64,000 nucleotides of DNA from Streptomyces sp. Ag109_O5-1 (GTDB lineage Bacteria > Actinomycetota > Actinomycetes > Streptomycetales > Streptomycetaceae), in assembly GCF_003814875.1 (NCBI RefSeq), contig NZ_RKQF01000001.1:1674001-1738000 (forward strand). The letters are read 5' to 3'. A program made the translations under genes and the position numbers. Below are positions 51,842 to 60,854 of the stretch, in pieces. The stretch's first letter is position 1. Every line of letters starts with the position of its first letter. The notes under the pieces are model-generated. The model was not told the DNA's origin. It did no database searches and was given only the letters and a program-made list of their open reading frames with translations.

Positions 51842-53208
51842 TAGAACGGGGGATCATCGTCGCTCCGGGGCCGCCCAGGTTTGACATACACAGGCGGTTG
51901 GTGCACCAGCGCCACGGCGTCTTCAACGCGCCCAGCCGTCATGAGGTGTCCAGCGAGAACGCTTCGGTTTGCCGGGATGGCCGGGTCCAAGAGGGCGACA
52001 GCCTCCTGCGGGCGCCCGGCATCAGAAAGCAGCCCCGCGAGGATCTGCGCCTCGTACCAAGTGTCCCGTTCCGGGCGCACCTGGGCCTCTTCGATTGCTT
52101 GCTCCCGGCGACCGCAGGCGACCAGCAGCTTGCTCCGCAGCCGGAAGAACTCGACTTCCTCACACCCGAGTCGGGTCCTGCGGTCGTCCAGGTGGGCCAA
52201 GCCTTCCTCGACACGCCCCTGGTCGACGTACAGCGTGCAGAGCGCGTCAACAACCCAGTCGTCATCGCCGCCGGCAGCGCTCGGCAGAGTACGTAGCAGC
52301 TCGATCGCCTCGTTGCCCCGATCATGTCGGGCCAGGAGTTGTGCGAGCGCCACCGCCGTATTCGGCGACCGGTCCGGGGACAGCGACCTGTACGCCTCGA
52401 CCGCGCCTGCCACGTCCCCCCGTTGCTCCAGGTACTCCGCAAGACATTGAGCGGCATCCCCGAGAGACTCGGTCGCTGCGTACTCGCGCAATTCCTCGAT
52501 GCGATCGTGCCGGGCCAGCAGGTCGGCCAGCTGATCCCGGCCGTTGACCGACGTGATTTCCCGCTTCCGCAACAAGTCGATCGCCTCATCGACTCGTCCC
52601 TGCTGCTCGCGGACTGTCGCCAGCAACTCGAGAGCATTGCTGGGTTCGGTATGCCGGCCGCCAAAGTCCGGCCAACCGGTCTCACGCCCCGCGTCAATGC
52701 GAGCGATCAACAGATTGGCGACCTCTTCGAACCGCCCCAGGCCAGCGCCCACCTTGACCAGCGCCTCAGCCACGAGCCAGTCACCCACGTACGGCAGGAG
52801 CAGGTCGAACGCCTCATCGCCCCGGCCGTGCCGGGCAAGCAGCAACGCAAAGTCCTTCACGGCCGAAAGCCCGCCGGAACCCACGTTCGAGCGCACAACC
52901 TCGATCGCCTCGTCCACCCGCTCCCACCCCTCGAACAGCTCCGCAACGCTGCGGGCTGCCCTCCACCAACCTGTCGCAAGGTACGGGGTGAGCACTTCCA
53001 GCGCTTCCTCCCGCCGTTCTTGGCCGACAAGGATGCACACCCACGCCTGGGCACAGAACCAGTCGCCGCCATGTGCCTCGCGTTCGACTACACCGAGATG
53101 ACCATGGTCGATGAGCCAAGAGACCAGGTGAGGAGGGATCCAGCCGTCGTATGTCCGGGCTCGGCGGTCGAGTTCAGCAGCGTCCACGAGGACGGAGCCT
53201 AGACCCAC
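51841..53208 (-). CDS. TPR/SEL1-like helical repeat protein, 455 aa
   Basis: MGLGSVLVDAAELDRRARTY starts it; after ~60 residues there is a run of ~34-residue helical repeats with the TPR-like endings RREEALEVLTPYLATGW, WERVDEAIEVVRSNVGS, GRGDEAFDLLLPYVG, GRVDEAIDLLRKREI, DRGNEAIELLRTLPS and GRREQAIEEAQVRPE, about ten in all. No enzymatic domain, signal peptide or membrane helix. Such proteins are protein-interaction scaffolds in streptomycetes. The TAG stop is formed at the IS701 border (CTAG), so the native C-terminus (ending RPRSDDDPPF here) may be a few residues different. Confidence 0.8.
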   Translation of the reverse strand: MGLGSVLVDAAELDRRARTYDGWIPPHLVSWLIDHGHLGVVEREAHGGDWFCAQAWVCILVGQERREEALEVLTPYLATGWWRAARSVAELFEGWERVDEAIEVVRSNVGSGGLSAVKDFALLLARHGRGDEAFDLLLPYVGDWLVAEALVKVGAGLGRFEEVANLLIARIDAGRETGWPDFGGRHTEPSNALELLATVREQQGRVDEAIDLLRKREITSVNGRDQLADLLARHDRIEELREYAATESLGDAAQCLAEYLEQRGDVAGAVEAYRSLSPDRSPNTAVALAQLLARHDRGNEAIELLRTLPSAAGGDDDWVVDALCTLYVDQGRVEEGLAHLDDRRTRLGCEEVEFFRLRSKLLVACGRREQAIEEAQVRPERDTWYEAQILAGLLSDAGRPQEAVALLDPAIPANRSVLAGHLMTAGRVEDAVALVHQPPVYVKPGRPRSDDDPPF

Positions 53209-53538
53209 GCTCTCTCATCGCCTGGAGCTGGGCGCGCCTACCGCGGCCCCGACTTAGGCGCCGCGAATAGCGCACGGGGCAAATACCGCCTCTCCGCCAG
53301 TCGAACGACGTCGGTGACACCCACCACGTCAAGGTCCTCGCTGAGCCCGCCGCCCGCGAGCACCGCCAGGAGCACCTCGCCGCCCGGCACGCCCGCTGAC
53401 TCCCGGCCCGGCCGGGATCCCCCCGTCTCGCCATGGCTGCGGCCGGACGTCGATACCTGCCCTGACCGGACCTTCTGCCACGTTCGGCCGGGGTGAAGGG
53501 ACCCGGGGCCACCCCGGCCGGCGAACCACGCAGCCAGG
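53209..53538. other. Non-coding region before the terminator
   Basis: No gene supported. Open frames on both strands here are low-complexity Arg/Pro/Gly readings. It should contain the promoter of the TPR gene on its left side. Confidence 0.4.
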
Positions 53539-53582
53539 GGTCCGGGTGTGCTGCCGCCCGGCGGTGGCAGCACACCCGGACC
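53539..53582 (-). terminator. Strong hairpin downstream of the secreted protein gene
   Basis: Perfect 17-bp stem: GGTCCGGGTGTGCTGCC (53539-53555) and GGCAGCACACCCGGACC (53566-53582), 10-base loop. It starts 33 bases after the stop of the 53615-54013 gene and, as a symmetric stem, may also stop transcription from the left. Confidence 0.85.
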
Positions 53583-53614
53583 TGACGGTCAGCGGGCGCG
53601 GGCCGGGGCGGCTG

Positions 53615-54013
53615 TCACCCGAGGGAGATCGGGTCGGTGCCGAAGGTCCAGGAGCTTCCCGACCTCGCGTAGACCTGGATCGGGGTGCTGCCGTAGTCCT
53701 CGCCGTCGATGTAGTCGCACTTGCCGGGCGCGAGGAGGGGGGTGATGTGCCCCGGGGTGGTGACGTTGTCGCCCGCCGTGTCCTTGATCCAGAAGTAGAA
53801 GCTGTTCGCCGAGCTCTGGTAGTTGCACAGCCGGGCGGACACCCACGGGTTGTCGTCCAACGTGTGCCAGCCAGTGATCTCCACGCCGTGCGCAGAGTTG
53901 GAGTCGGATCCGGTTGCGGCGGATGCGCTTCCCGACGCGAGCCCCAGCCCCGTGACGGTCAGTGCGGTCACTGCGGCGAGGGAGGCGACTCGGCGCCCCA
54001 GCTTGAACTGCAT
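53615..54013 (-). CDS. Small secreted protein, 132 aa
   Basis: A Sec signal peptide is clear: MQFKLGRRVASLAAVTALTV then TGLGLASGSASA, with probable cleavage after ASA. The mature part, about 100 residues, is EITGWHTLDDNPWVSARLCN, YQSSANSFYFWIKDTAGDNV, ITPLLAPGKCDYIDGEDYGS and SWTFGTDPISLG; two Cys could form one disulfide. It is Trp/Tyr-rich and beta-like. No family recognised. GGGGAA lies just before ATG 54013. Followed by a strong terminator. Confidence 0.75.
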   Translation of the reverse strand: MQFKLGRRVASLAAVTALTVTGLGLASGSASAATGSDSNSAHGVEITGWHTLDDNPWVSARLCNYQSSANSFYFWIKDTAGDNVTTPGHITPLLAPGKCDYIDGEDYGSTPIQVYARSGSSWTFGTDPISLG

Positions 54014-54148
54014 GTCTTCCCCTTCGAATCGGACGGGACGAATGATCCGTGTTCACAACCCTCTGACAAGTCATGGCACGGACAACTGTCCGACAAGCCA
54101 TGCCTCGCAGATGGAGTGGGTGCAGCTACTTCTCTTGCGTGCTCGCCG

Positions 54149-54320
54149 CTATATAGAGATCGGCGGCGTCTCTCCCCCGTACCAGTAGGTAGGACTGGTG
54201 AAGAAGGAATCTCCGTAGTAGGTGCCGGAGCCAGGGAACACCGTGTTGGAGAAGACATCGCTGTCTTGCCAACTCACCCACAGGCCGCGGGCTGCTCTCC
54301 AGTCATCTCGCTGAACGCAA
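54149..54320 (-). pseudogene. C-terminal fragment of a secreted-type protein
   Basis: DDWRAARGLWVSWQDSDVFS, then NTVFPGSGTYYGDSFFTSPT and YWYGGETPPISI-stop. Aromatic and Gly/Ser-rich like the mature parts of its two neighbours, but no signal peptide or start of its own exists; the frame runs back into the 3' end of the next gene. Probably the end of a third secreted protein gene, or an unusual downstream extension. Confidence 0.4.
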
Positions 54321-54833
54321 TCAGCACGGGCCCGCGTTGCTATTGCCCCAGTTCGCGCCACTGGCATAGGCGTGCCACGAGCCGTAGCCCTCGCCGCAGG
54401 CGAGGGAGATATTGACCGTCGCCTGCCAGGTGTCGGGGTTGGAGTTGTGTATCGGAACCCAGCCGGTGGTGACGTCCTGCGGGCCGAGGATCGTCTCGGT
54501 GTTGTTGCACGGAGGGTTGGCGAACCCTTGCGGCATGAGGCAGGGGTTCGCTGACCAGTTGCTCGGGAGCGGGTCGTTGCGGTGGTTGACCCAGTAGCTG
54601 TAGGAGTACTGGAAGTGGGCGCGGGCGCTGCCGCAGCTGTTGTACTGCTGCTCCACCTGGCCGGCGTACTCGCCGCCGACGTAGATGTTGCCAGGGGCGC
54701 CGATGTCGATGATGGTGCAGCTGGCGGGGGCGGCGTGTGCGGCTCCGCCGACGTCGATGATGGTGCCGCCTGCGACGGCCAGGGTCGCGGCGGCCATGGC
54801 GATGGTGCGCCGGGCCGTTCCGAGTTTCAGCAT
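54321..54833 (-). CDS. Secreted protein, 170 aa
   Basis: ATG 54833 with GGGGGA eight bases upstream. Signal peptide MLKLGTARRTIAMAAATLAV then AGGTIIDVGGAAHA, cleavage likely after AHA. Mature part: PASCTIIDIGAPGNIYVGGE, YAGQVEQQYNSCGSARAHFQ, CLMPQGFANPPCNN, WQATVNISLACGEGYGSWHA and a final AGPC. Six Cys suggest three disulfides. The motif TIID(V/I)G occurs once in the signal region and once in the mature part, an odd internal echo. Function unknown. It is divergent from the NB-ARC/TPR regulator. Confidence 0.75.
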   Translation of the reverse strand: MLKLGTARRTIAMAAATLAVAGGTIIDVGGAAHAAPASCTIIDIGAPGNIYVGGEYAGQVEQQYNSCGSARAHFQYSYSYWVNHRNDPLPSNWSANPCLMPQGFANPPCNNTETILGPQDVTTGWVPIHNSNPDTWQATVNISLACGEGYGSWHAYASGANWGNSNAGPC

Positions 54834-55044
54834 GGGTGTGTTTCCCCCGCGTAGTTGATACCCCTTGCCGGAGCATCTGGTTGTTCCTCTGGTTTCGTGC
54901 TGCCGCTTGGGTCGACCTTGCGCGAAGTGGCAGGTCCAGGCTGCCCGGGGCGCTGGAGTGGAGTCACGTTTCCCGTACGAATCCGTACAGCCCGCTTATA
55001 GACTCTCCTTGTCAGGAGCACGGCTTCACGGGGGAGTGAGCGTC

Positions 55045-57435
55045 GTGGGTGGGCAGCGGGGTGCTATGCCGGATCCGAGCAAGGCGGCGGATCTGGCGGA
55101 GTTCGTCTGTTTGCTGGGTGAGTTGCGGGCCTGGGCGGGGATGCCGTCGTACCGGGTGCTTGCCAAAAAGGTCGGGCCGCTGATGCGGCCGGCACGGGTT
55201 GTCTCACTGTCCACGGTCGTGGACGTGTTCAAGACCGGACGCAGTCGCCTGGACCTGGACCTGGTCGTGGGAATCGTCCGGGCGCTGGGGGCAGACGGGC
55301 CTGTGGTCGGTCTCTGGCGCACGGCATGCATCAAGGTCCACGGGCTGGCCAGGACCGGCGGCCCAGTCGGGGTCTTCGGTCAGCTGCCCGCGGATCTGGT
55401 GACGTTCACCGGGCGCCGTGAGGAACTCGCGCGCCTGATCGCGGCCGCGACGCAGCATCATGACCGCAGTGGTGCGAACGCGGTCGTGATCTCCGCGGTC
55501 GAGGGCATGGCCGGGGTCGGTAAGACCCAGCTCGCGATCCATGCCGCCCACAAACTGGTACGTGCCGGGCACTTCACCGACGTGCAGCTGTATGTGAACC
55601 TGCGCGGCTTCGACCCCGAACTCCCGCCCGCGGACCCGTCCGCGGTGTTGGAGGCGTTCCTGCGGCAGCTGGGAGTATCCGCGCCGCATATCCCCGAGAG
55701 TCGGGACGAGCGGGCGGCGATGTACCGCGACCGGATGCGGGATCGTCGTGCCTTGGTGCTGCTGGACAACGCCGCCACCGAGGACCAGGTCCGCGACCTC
55801 ATCCCGGCCGGGCCCACATGCCTGGTCCTGATCACCAGCCGCCGCAGTCTCGCCGGACTCGACGGTGCCACCCCGCACCTGATCGACACGTTCACCGAAA
55901 CCGAAGCACTCGACCTGCTCGCCCGGATCGCCGGACACGACCGTGTGGCCGCCGAACCCGAAGCTGCCGCACGAGTCATCGAGTACTGTGACCGCCTCCC
56001 ACTCGCCTTGGCGTTGACCGCCGCCCGGCTCCGCTCCCGGCCCGCCTGGAGCCCGGCCGAACTCGCCGACCGGATGCAGGCCGGGCGTCTGGAGGCGATC
56101 AGCGCCGGCGGCCGCGCCATACGCCCTGTGTTCGACGCGTCCTACCAGGCGCTCCCGGACAGGGCACAGCAGGTGTTCCGCCTCATCGGCCTTCACCCCG
56201 GCCCGGACTTCAGCGCAGCGGCGGCCGCCGCGTTGGCGGGCATCACCGTCAGCGAGGCCGCCGAGGTACTGGAACTGCTCCTGGACGAACACCTGCTTCA
56301 GCAAAAGCGCAGCGGGCGCTTCGAACTCCACGACCTGCTCCGCGCCTACGCCAATGAGCAGGCCATCACCATTGACCCTGGCCAGGAGCGCCGTGCTGCG
56401 GTGTACCGGATGCTGGATCACTATGTGCATACCGCGCACGACGCCGCCCTGCTGGTGGAACGGGGCCGGGACCCGCTGAACCTGCCATCGCCGCAACCGG
56501 GGGTCTGCCTGGAACACTTCGCCGATCACGAGCGGGCGCTGGCCTGGTTCACCACCGAACATGCCGTGCTTCTAAGCGCCGTAGGCCACGCCGCCGCCAC
56601 CGGTTTCCACGCCCACACCTGGCAGCTGGCCCACGCCCTCGCCACCTACCTCGATCGGCGCGGGAACTGGCACGACCTTGCCGCCGTCGGCAACACCGCA
56701 ATAGAGGCCGCCGACCGGCTGGCCGACCCCCTCGGGAAGGCCATCGCCCGCAATATTGTCGCCCGCGCACACCGCCGCCACGGCAACTATGAGGACGCCC
56801 AGCATCACCTACGCCACGCCCTCGACCTGTTCCGCCGGATCGGTAACCTGGATGGGCAGGCCGATACGTACATCGAACTCGCCAGAGTGAAGGCTCGGCA
56901 GAGCCCTCCTGCCATTGCCGAAGCACTTACGCTTTCCCGTCAAGCCCAGGCCTTGTACCAGTCCCGTGGCCACCGGCTGGGGCAGGCCCAGACCCTGACC
57001 GCCATCGGCTGGTCGCACGCGCGTCTTGGCGACTATGCACAGGCCCTGGCCTGCTGCCGACAGGCTCTGCCTGTCCTTGAAGAATTCGACGACCGTGAAC
57101 GGCAGGCCCATGCCTGGGACAGCATCGCCTACGCCCACAGCGACCTGGGTCAGCACTCCCAAGCCGTCGCGTGCTACAGACGCGCCCTTGATCTGTGCCG
57201 CGACCTCGGCGACCGCCCGCTAGAAGCAGACATCCTCAATCGCTTCGGCGACGCCCACCATGCCGCGCACTGCCCCGATGCAGCCCACGATGCCTGGCAA
57301 CAGGCCCTGGACATCCTCACCGAACTCGATCAGCCCTACGCCGACCAGATCCGCAGCAAGCTCGGTCTGTACGGTGACCGGTGGGAAGTCCCGGACAGGG
57401 GGCGTGTCAGAGGGCAGCACCAGAGGACGTTCTGA
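55045..57435 (+). CDS. NB-ARC/TPR (STAND) regulator with N-terminal helix-turn-helix, about 796 aa
   Basis: GTG 55045 is preceded by GGGGGAG at a good distance; ATG 55066 is the alternative. The N-terminus resembles an Xre-like domain (ELRAWAGMPSYRVLAKKVGP, VVDVFKTGRSRLDLDLVVGI). The NB-ARC domain follows: Walker A GMAGVGKTQLAIHAAHK at about residue 154, Walker B RALVLLDNAATEDQVRDL at about 236, CLVLITSRR and the GLPLA-like DRLPLALALTAARLR. The C-terminal ~300 residues contain TPRs (LGDYAQALACCRQALPVLEE, LGQHSQAVACYRRALDLCRD). STAND proteins are ATP switches in signalling; this one is divergent from the secreted protein genes. Confidence 0.9.
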   Translation: MGGQRGAMPDPSKAADLAEFVCLLGELRAWAGMPSYRVLAKKVGPLMRPARVVSLSTVVDVFKTGRSRLDLDLVVGIVRALGADGPVVGLWRTACIKVHGLARTGGPVGVFGQLPADLVTFTGRREELARLIAAATQHHDRSGANAVVISAVEGMAGVGKTQLAIHAAHKLVRAGHFTDVQLYVNLRGFDPELPPADPSAVLEAFLRQLGVSAPHIPESRDERAAMYRDRMRDRRALVLLDNAATEDQVRDLIPAGPTCLVLITSRRSLAGLDGATPHLIDTFTETEALDLLARIAGHDRVAAEPEAAARVIEYCDRLPLALALTAARLRSRPAWSPAELADRMQAGRLEAISAGGRAIRPVFDASYQALPDRAQQVFRLIGLHPGPDFSAAAAAALAGITVSEAAEVLELLLDEHLLQQKRSGRFELHDLLRAYANEQAITIDPGQERRAAVYRMLDHYVHTAHDAALLVERGRDPLNLPSPQPGVCLEHFADHERALAWFTTEHAVLLSAVGHAAATGFHAHTWQLAHALATYLDRRGNWHDLAAVGNTAIEAADRLADPLGKAIARNIVARAHRRHGNYEDAQHHLRHALDLFRRIGNLDGQADTYIELARVKARQSPPAIAEALTLSRQAQALYQSRGHRLGQAQTLTAIGWSHARLGDYAQALACCRQALPVLEEFDDRERQAHAWDSIAYAHSDLGQHSQAVACYRRALDLCRDLGDRPLEADILNRFGDAHHAAHCPDAAHDAWQQALDILTELDQPYADQIRSKLGLYGDRWEVPDRGRVRGQHQRTF

Positions 57436-57523
57436 ACCGGTATGACCTTCTTGTAGTCGCCTGATCGTGTGTGTTACGGCGGTTCGGGCCGGTCACACGG
57501 CTTGGTCCTGCTGGGCTGTTCGG

Positions 57524-57586
57524 GTGAGTGACCGCAAGCCCTACAAGAGCGACTTGCCCGATGAGCGGTGGGCGTTGATTGACCTG
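57524..57586 (+). pseudogene. IS5-family transposase, first 20 codons only
   Basis: From GTG 57524: V-SDRKPYKSDLPDERWALID, the invariant N-terminus of Streptomyces IS5 transposases. The match stops at once afterwards. Confidence 0.6.
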
Positions 57587-57987
57587 CGACTACAGCCAGG
57601 TGCGACGGTATGCGCTGAACAGCGGCTGGGCATCAGGGACCAGCACCACCGATGCCGCGGTGGAGCAATAGTCATTCCTGAAGGGGTGGGTTTGGTCAAG
57701 GGCGGTATATCTGCTGGTTGTTGATGGTTCTGGGCAGCGTTGACCGGCTCGCGGGCAACGGGTGAGGTCGGCGAGGGTGCGTGTGTTCTGTGGGGTTGTG
57801 GGTGTCGCTCGTCTCCGCTGTGTGATGCAGGAGGGCAGGGCCATGGCTCGGCTGCCGGTCATTCCTTCGCGGCGTGAGGCCGCATGGAGCGGTGCGACGT
57901 GCGGCAGGCGGGGTCAATCAAAACCGCGACCGCGCCGGGTGGGGGTCAGACAATTGCCCGACCGCGCGCCTGCCGCCACCGAGCTGC
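57587..57987. other. Spacer between IS5 scrap and IS110
   Basis: No gene I can support. A minus-strand frame with STAASVVLVPDAQPLFSAYR could be a protein tail but is too short to judge. The right part should include the IS110 end, which I cannot delimit because IS110 elements lack clear inverted repeats. Confidence 0.35.
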
Positions 57988-59013
57988 TCACGCGGCCTGG
58001 CGGGCCAGGGCGCGGATGTGCCCGTCGCGCAGCCCGTAGTAGACCAGGGTGAGCAGTTTGCGGGCCGCGGCGATCTTCGCGATGTTCTTGCCGCGGCGGG
58101 CCTCGATCCGGGCCCGATCCTCCTTGATCTTGGGGGTGGTCTTGCGCTGGATAGCCTCCACGACCGCCCAGCGGACCAGCTTGCTGCCCTGTTTGGTGAC
58201 GTGTCCGCGGCGTGCGACGGTGTCGGACTCGTAGTGGCGCGGGGTCAGTCCGGACCAGGAACACAATCGGTCGGCGGAGGGGAAGCGGTGCACGTCGCCG
58301 ATCTCGGCGACCAGCACGGCCGCCAGTACAGGCCCGATGCCGGGCAGCCACTGGATGGCCCCGCAGCCGGCGTGACCGCGAAGTCGTTCGGCGATGCGGC
58401 GGTTGAAGAGGTCTTCCTCCGCGTCGAGGATGTCGATCAGCTTCAGCAGGGACGCCACGCGCTGGGCATAGGCGCCGGACAGAGCGGTCTGCTCGAGCTG
58501 GGCACGGCCATCGACCCCGAACAGGTCGGACACCGCGATGAGCACGCCGACCTTCGCAAGCACGGCATGTACCTGAGCCTTCAGCCCGGAGCGGAGCGCG
58601 ACCAGCTTGGCCCGGTAACGCACGAGTTCGCGCAGTTCCCGGGTCTCGGCCGGGGCGATCCATGACTCCGGCAGCCGCCCCATGCGCAGTAGGTCGGCCA
58701 GGTCCGCGGCATCGCGGACATCGTTCTTGACGCGCCGATAGGCGAAGCCCTTCACGCCCAGTGGGTGCGCCAGGTGAACCTGTGCTCCGGCCGCCTGGAG
58801 CACGTCGGCCGCCCAATACCAGCCGTAAGTGGCCTCCAGGACCACGTCCGGGCGGGTCCCGGCCTGCTCGATCTGCAGGCCCAGCGCCACCGGGTCGTTG
58901 ACGATTCGTACCGCGCTCAGCTGCTCGCCGTGATCGGTCTGCCGCACGATGACGGATCGCCTGCGGTGCAGGTCGATGCCGACGTATTGGTGTCCGTCAT
59001 ACTCGCTCACCAA
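57988..59013 (-). CDS. IS110-family transposase (DEDD), 341 aa
   Basis: DEDD RuvC-like domain: Asp14 in HQYVGIDLHRRRSVIV, Glu60 in DVVLEATYGWYWAADVLQ, Asp98 and Asp101 in RRVKNDVRDAADLADLL. C-terminal Tnp20 domain: AIQWLPGIGPVLAAVLVAEI, FPSADRLCSWSGLTPRHYES, HVTKQGSKLVRWAVVEAI with the conserved Ser. Full length and uninterrupted. IS110 elements use a structured bridge RNA from the flanking non-coding DNA; the spacer regions on either side are the place to look. Confidence 0.95.
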   Translation of the reverse strand: MVSEYDGHQYVGIDLHRRRSVIVRQTDHGEQLSAVRIVNDPVALGLQIEQAGTRPDVVLEATYGWYWAADVLQAAGAQVHLAHPLGVKGFAYRRVKNDVRDAADLADLLRMGRLPESWIAPAETRELRELVRYRAKLVALRSGLKAQVHAVLAKVGVLIAVSDLFGVDGRAQLEQTALSGAYAQRVASLLKLIDILDAEEDLFNRRIAERLRGHAGCGAIQWLPGIGPVLAAVLVAEIGDVHRFPSADRLCSWSGLTPRHYESDTVARRGHVTKQGSKLVRWAVVEAIQRKTTPKIKEDRARIEARRGKNIAKIAAARKLLTLVYYGLRDGHIRALARQAA

Positions 59014-59127
59014 GGGCCTCCTTCGCCGTGACGAACGTGAGTACCCGGGACCTACCCCGGCAGCCCACGGGGGCGGAGGCCCCGCCCCTTCATCGCATCA
59101 AGACTTGTGGATGAGTTGATCTGCGAT

Positions 59128-59607
59128 TCAGGACAAGTCGTCCTGCTGGATGTTGGTCCTGGCGGTGTTGCGGATCCGCTTGGTGCGACCGCCGTCGGCG
59201 AGGATCTCGAGGGCGGCGGTGTCCGACCCGGCGGCCGTTTTGAGTTGGAGCCAGTTGGATGCGTCGAGCAAGGCGTCCGGCTGCCACGGCTGCCCCAGTG
59301 TGACGGCTCGGAAGAGTGACCACTCGCGCAGTCGCTGGGCCAGGAACGGATGGTGCGTCGTGGCCCGGGTCATCGTCTCGGCCCAAGGCTCGTAGGCAGG
59401 TCCGGGGTAGAGTTCGGTGGCTCGGCGGTCCAAGTGCCGCAGGACGGCGGACTGGGCCATCGTCTGGTCCGGGTCGGTGAGGACTTCGCTGACCATGTCG
59501 GCCTCGTCGGCGTTGGTGACCTGCTCCAGCGCGCTCAGGTAGGCCGCGAAGCGGAGGTGCTCGGCCGGCTCCTCCTGCGCTGTGTCGTGGTGGTCGTGGT
59601 GGTTCAT
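59128..59607 (-). CDS. IS256-coupled accessory protein, 159 aa
   Basis: ATG 59607 overlaps the transposase TGA (ATGA), a sign of translational coupling. MNHHDHHDTAQEEPAEHLRF, AAYLSALEQVTNADEADMVS, VLRHLDRRATELYPGPAYEP, HHPFLAQRLREWSLFRAVTL and GSDTAALEILADGGRTKRIR. Predominantly helical, His-rich N-terminus, no DNA-binding motif recognised. It lies wholly within the element, its stop 26 bases from the terminal repeat. A role in transposition or its regulation is inferred. Confidence 0.7.
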   Translation of the reverse strand: MNHHDHHDTAQEEPAEHLRFAAYLSALEQVTNADEADMVSEVLTDPDQTMAQSAVLRHLDRRATELYPGPAYEPWAETMTRATTHHPFLAQRLREWSLFRAVTLGQPWQPDALLDASNWLQLKTAAGSDTAALEILADGGRTKRIRNTARTNIQQDDLS

Positions 59608-60854
59608 GCGGCCTGCTCCTGCCACTCGACCAGGACGCCGTTCTCGAACTTGGCGCCCGCGCGGACCAGGGCGGCGAGGTGGGCGCCGGTGATCGCGCGC
59701 CAGCGGGTCTGAGCCGACTCGACGAGCTTGAACACCATCGCAAGCGCCGCGGCCGGGCTGCCTGCCCCGCGGGTGACCTTCGTGCGGAGCCTGACCGTGG
59801 AGAACGTCGACTCGATGGGGTTGGTGGTCCGCAGGTGAATCCAGTGTTCCGCCGGGAAGTCGTAGAACGCCAGCAGTTCCTCGGTGTCGTCGGTGATCTT
59901 CGCGACGACCTTGGGCCACTTCGCACCGTAGGTGCGGGCGAACGCCTCGATCGCCTTCTCCGCGTGAGCGCGGTTCTCGGCGTTGTAGATCTCCTGCATC
60001 GCCTTGATCGCGCCTGGCTGGGTGGACTTCGGCAGGGCGTTGGTGACATTTCGGGCTTTGTGGACCCAGCAGCGCTGATGGCGGGCTGCGGGGAAGACTT
60101 CGGCCAGGGCCTTCCACAGGCCCATCGCGCCATCGCCGATGACCAGTTCGGGGTCGCGCATGCCGCGTCGGCGGCAGTCGCGCAGCAGGTCGGCCCACGA
60201 TTCGGTGGACCCGCGCAGCCCCTCCGCGATCGCGATGAGTTCCTTGGTGCCGTCGACGCGGACGCCCAGCAGAACCAGGACGCAGGAGTGCGCCTGCCCG
60301 AGGCGGACCTTGGGGTGCACGCCGTCGGCCCGCACGTAGACGAAGTCCCGGTCGGACAGGTCGCGGTCCTGGAAAGCGGCGTGGTCGTCGCTCCACTGCT
60401 TCGTCAGCCGGGTCACGGTGGCCGGCGACAGCCCCGCGGTTGAGCCGAGGAACTGCTCCAGTGCGGGCACGAAGTCCCGGAGGAGAGGCCATGCAGGTAG
60501 AGCAGCGGCAGCACCTCGCTGACCTTGGGGCGACTTGCGACACCAGGGCGGCAGGATCTTGGAGGAGAACCGCTTGCGCTCACCGGTGGTCTCGTCGACG
60601 CGGCGATCGTTCACCCGCGGGGCCTTGACCTCGATGGGCCCGGCTGCCGTGGCCACGGTCCGGGGCCGATGACGGCCGTTGCGGACCACCAGGCGGCGGC
60701 CTGCTTCATCCGTCTCGGAGGCCAACTCGGCTATGTACTGGTTGACTTCGGCTTCCAGGGCGGCGGCGAGCATCCGGCGGGCACCCTCGCGGGCGATCTC
60801 GTCGATCAGGGAGCCGGACTGGGTGGAGCCGTCGTCGGTTACTACGCTGAGCAC
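59604..60854 (-). CDS. IS256-family transposase with a locally shifted segment, 416 aa
   Basis: MLSVVTDDGSTQSGSLIDEI, VVRNGRHRPRTVATAAGPIE, DFVYVRADGVHPKVRLGQAH (first Asp), ELVIGDGAMGLWKALAEVFP (second Asp), RHQRCWVHKARNVTNALPKS and IHLRTTNPIESTFSTVRLRT (Glu). Between ILPPWCRKSP and DFVPALEQF the expected KVSEVLPLLYLHGLSSG is replaced by a reading from another frame, explained by one inserted and one lost base about 55 bases apart. The frame is restored, so a full-length protein is made with an altered ~18-residue loop. Confidence 0.85.
   Translation of the reverse strand: MLSVVTDDGSTQSGSLIDEIAREGARRMLAAALEAEVNQYIAELASETDEAGRRLVVRNGRHRPRTVATAAGPIEVKAPRVNDRRVDETTGERKRFSSKILPPWCRKSPQGQRGAAAALPAWPLLRDFVPALEQFLGSTAGLSPATVTRLTKQWSDDHAAFQDRDLSDRDFVYVRADGVHPKVRLGQAHSCVLVLLGVRVDGTKELIAIAEGLRGSTESWADLLRDCRRRGMRDPELVIGDGAMGLWKALAEVFPAARHQRCWVHKARNVTNALPKSTQPGAIKAMQEIYNAENRAHAEKAIEAFARTYGAKWPKVVAKITDDTEELLAFYDFPAEHWIHLRTTNPIESTFSTVRLRTKVTRGAGSPAAALAMVFKLVESAQTRWRAITGAHLAALVRAGAKFENGVLVEWQEQAA

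Noticed and set aside
54865..55044. Upstream extension of the NB-ARC/TPR protein
   Set aside because: The extension MPEHLVVPLVSCC has no ribosome site and covers the intergenic promoter region; GTG 55045 has GGGGGAG in place.
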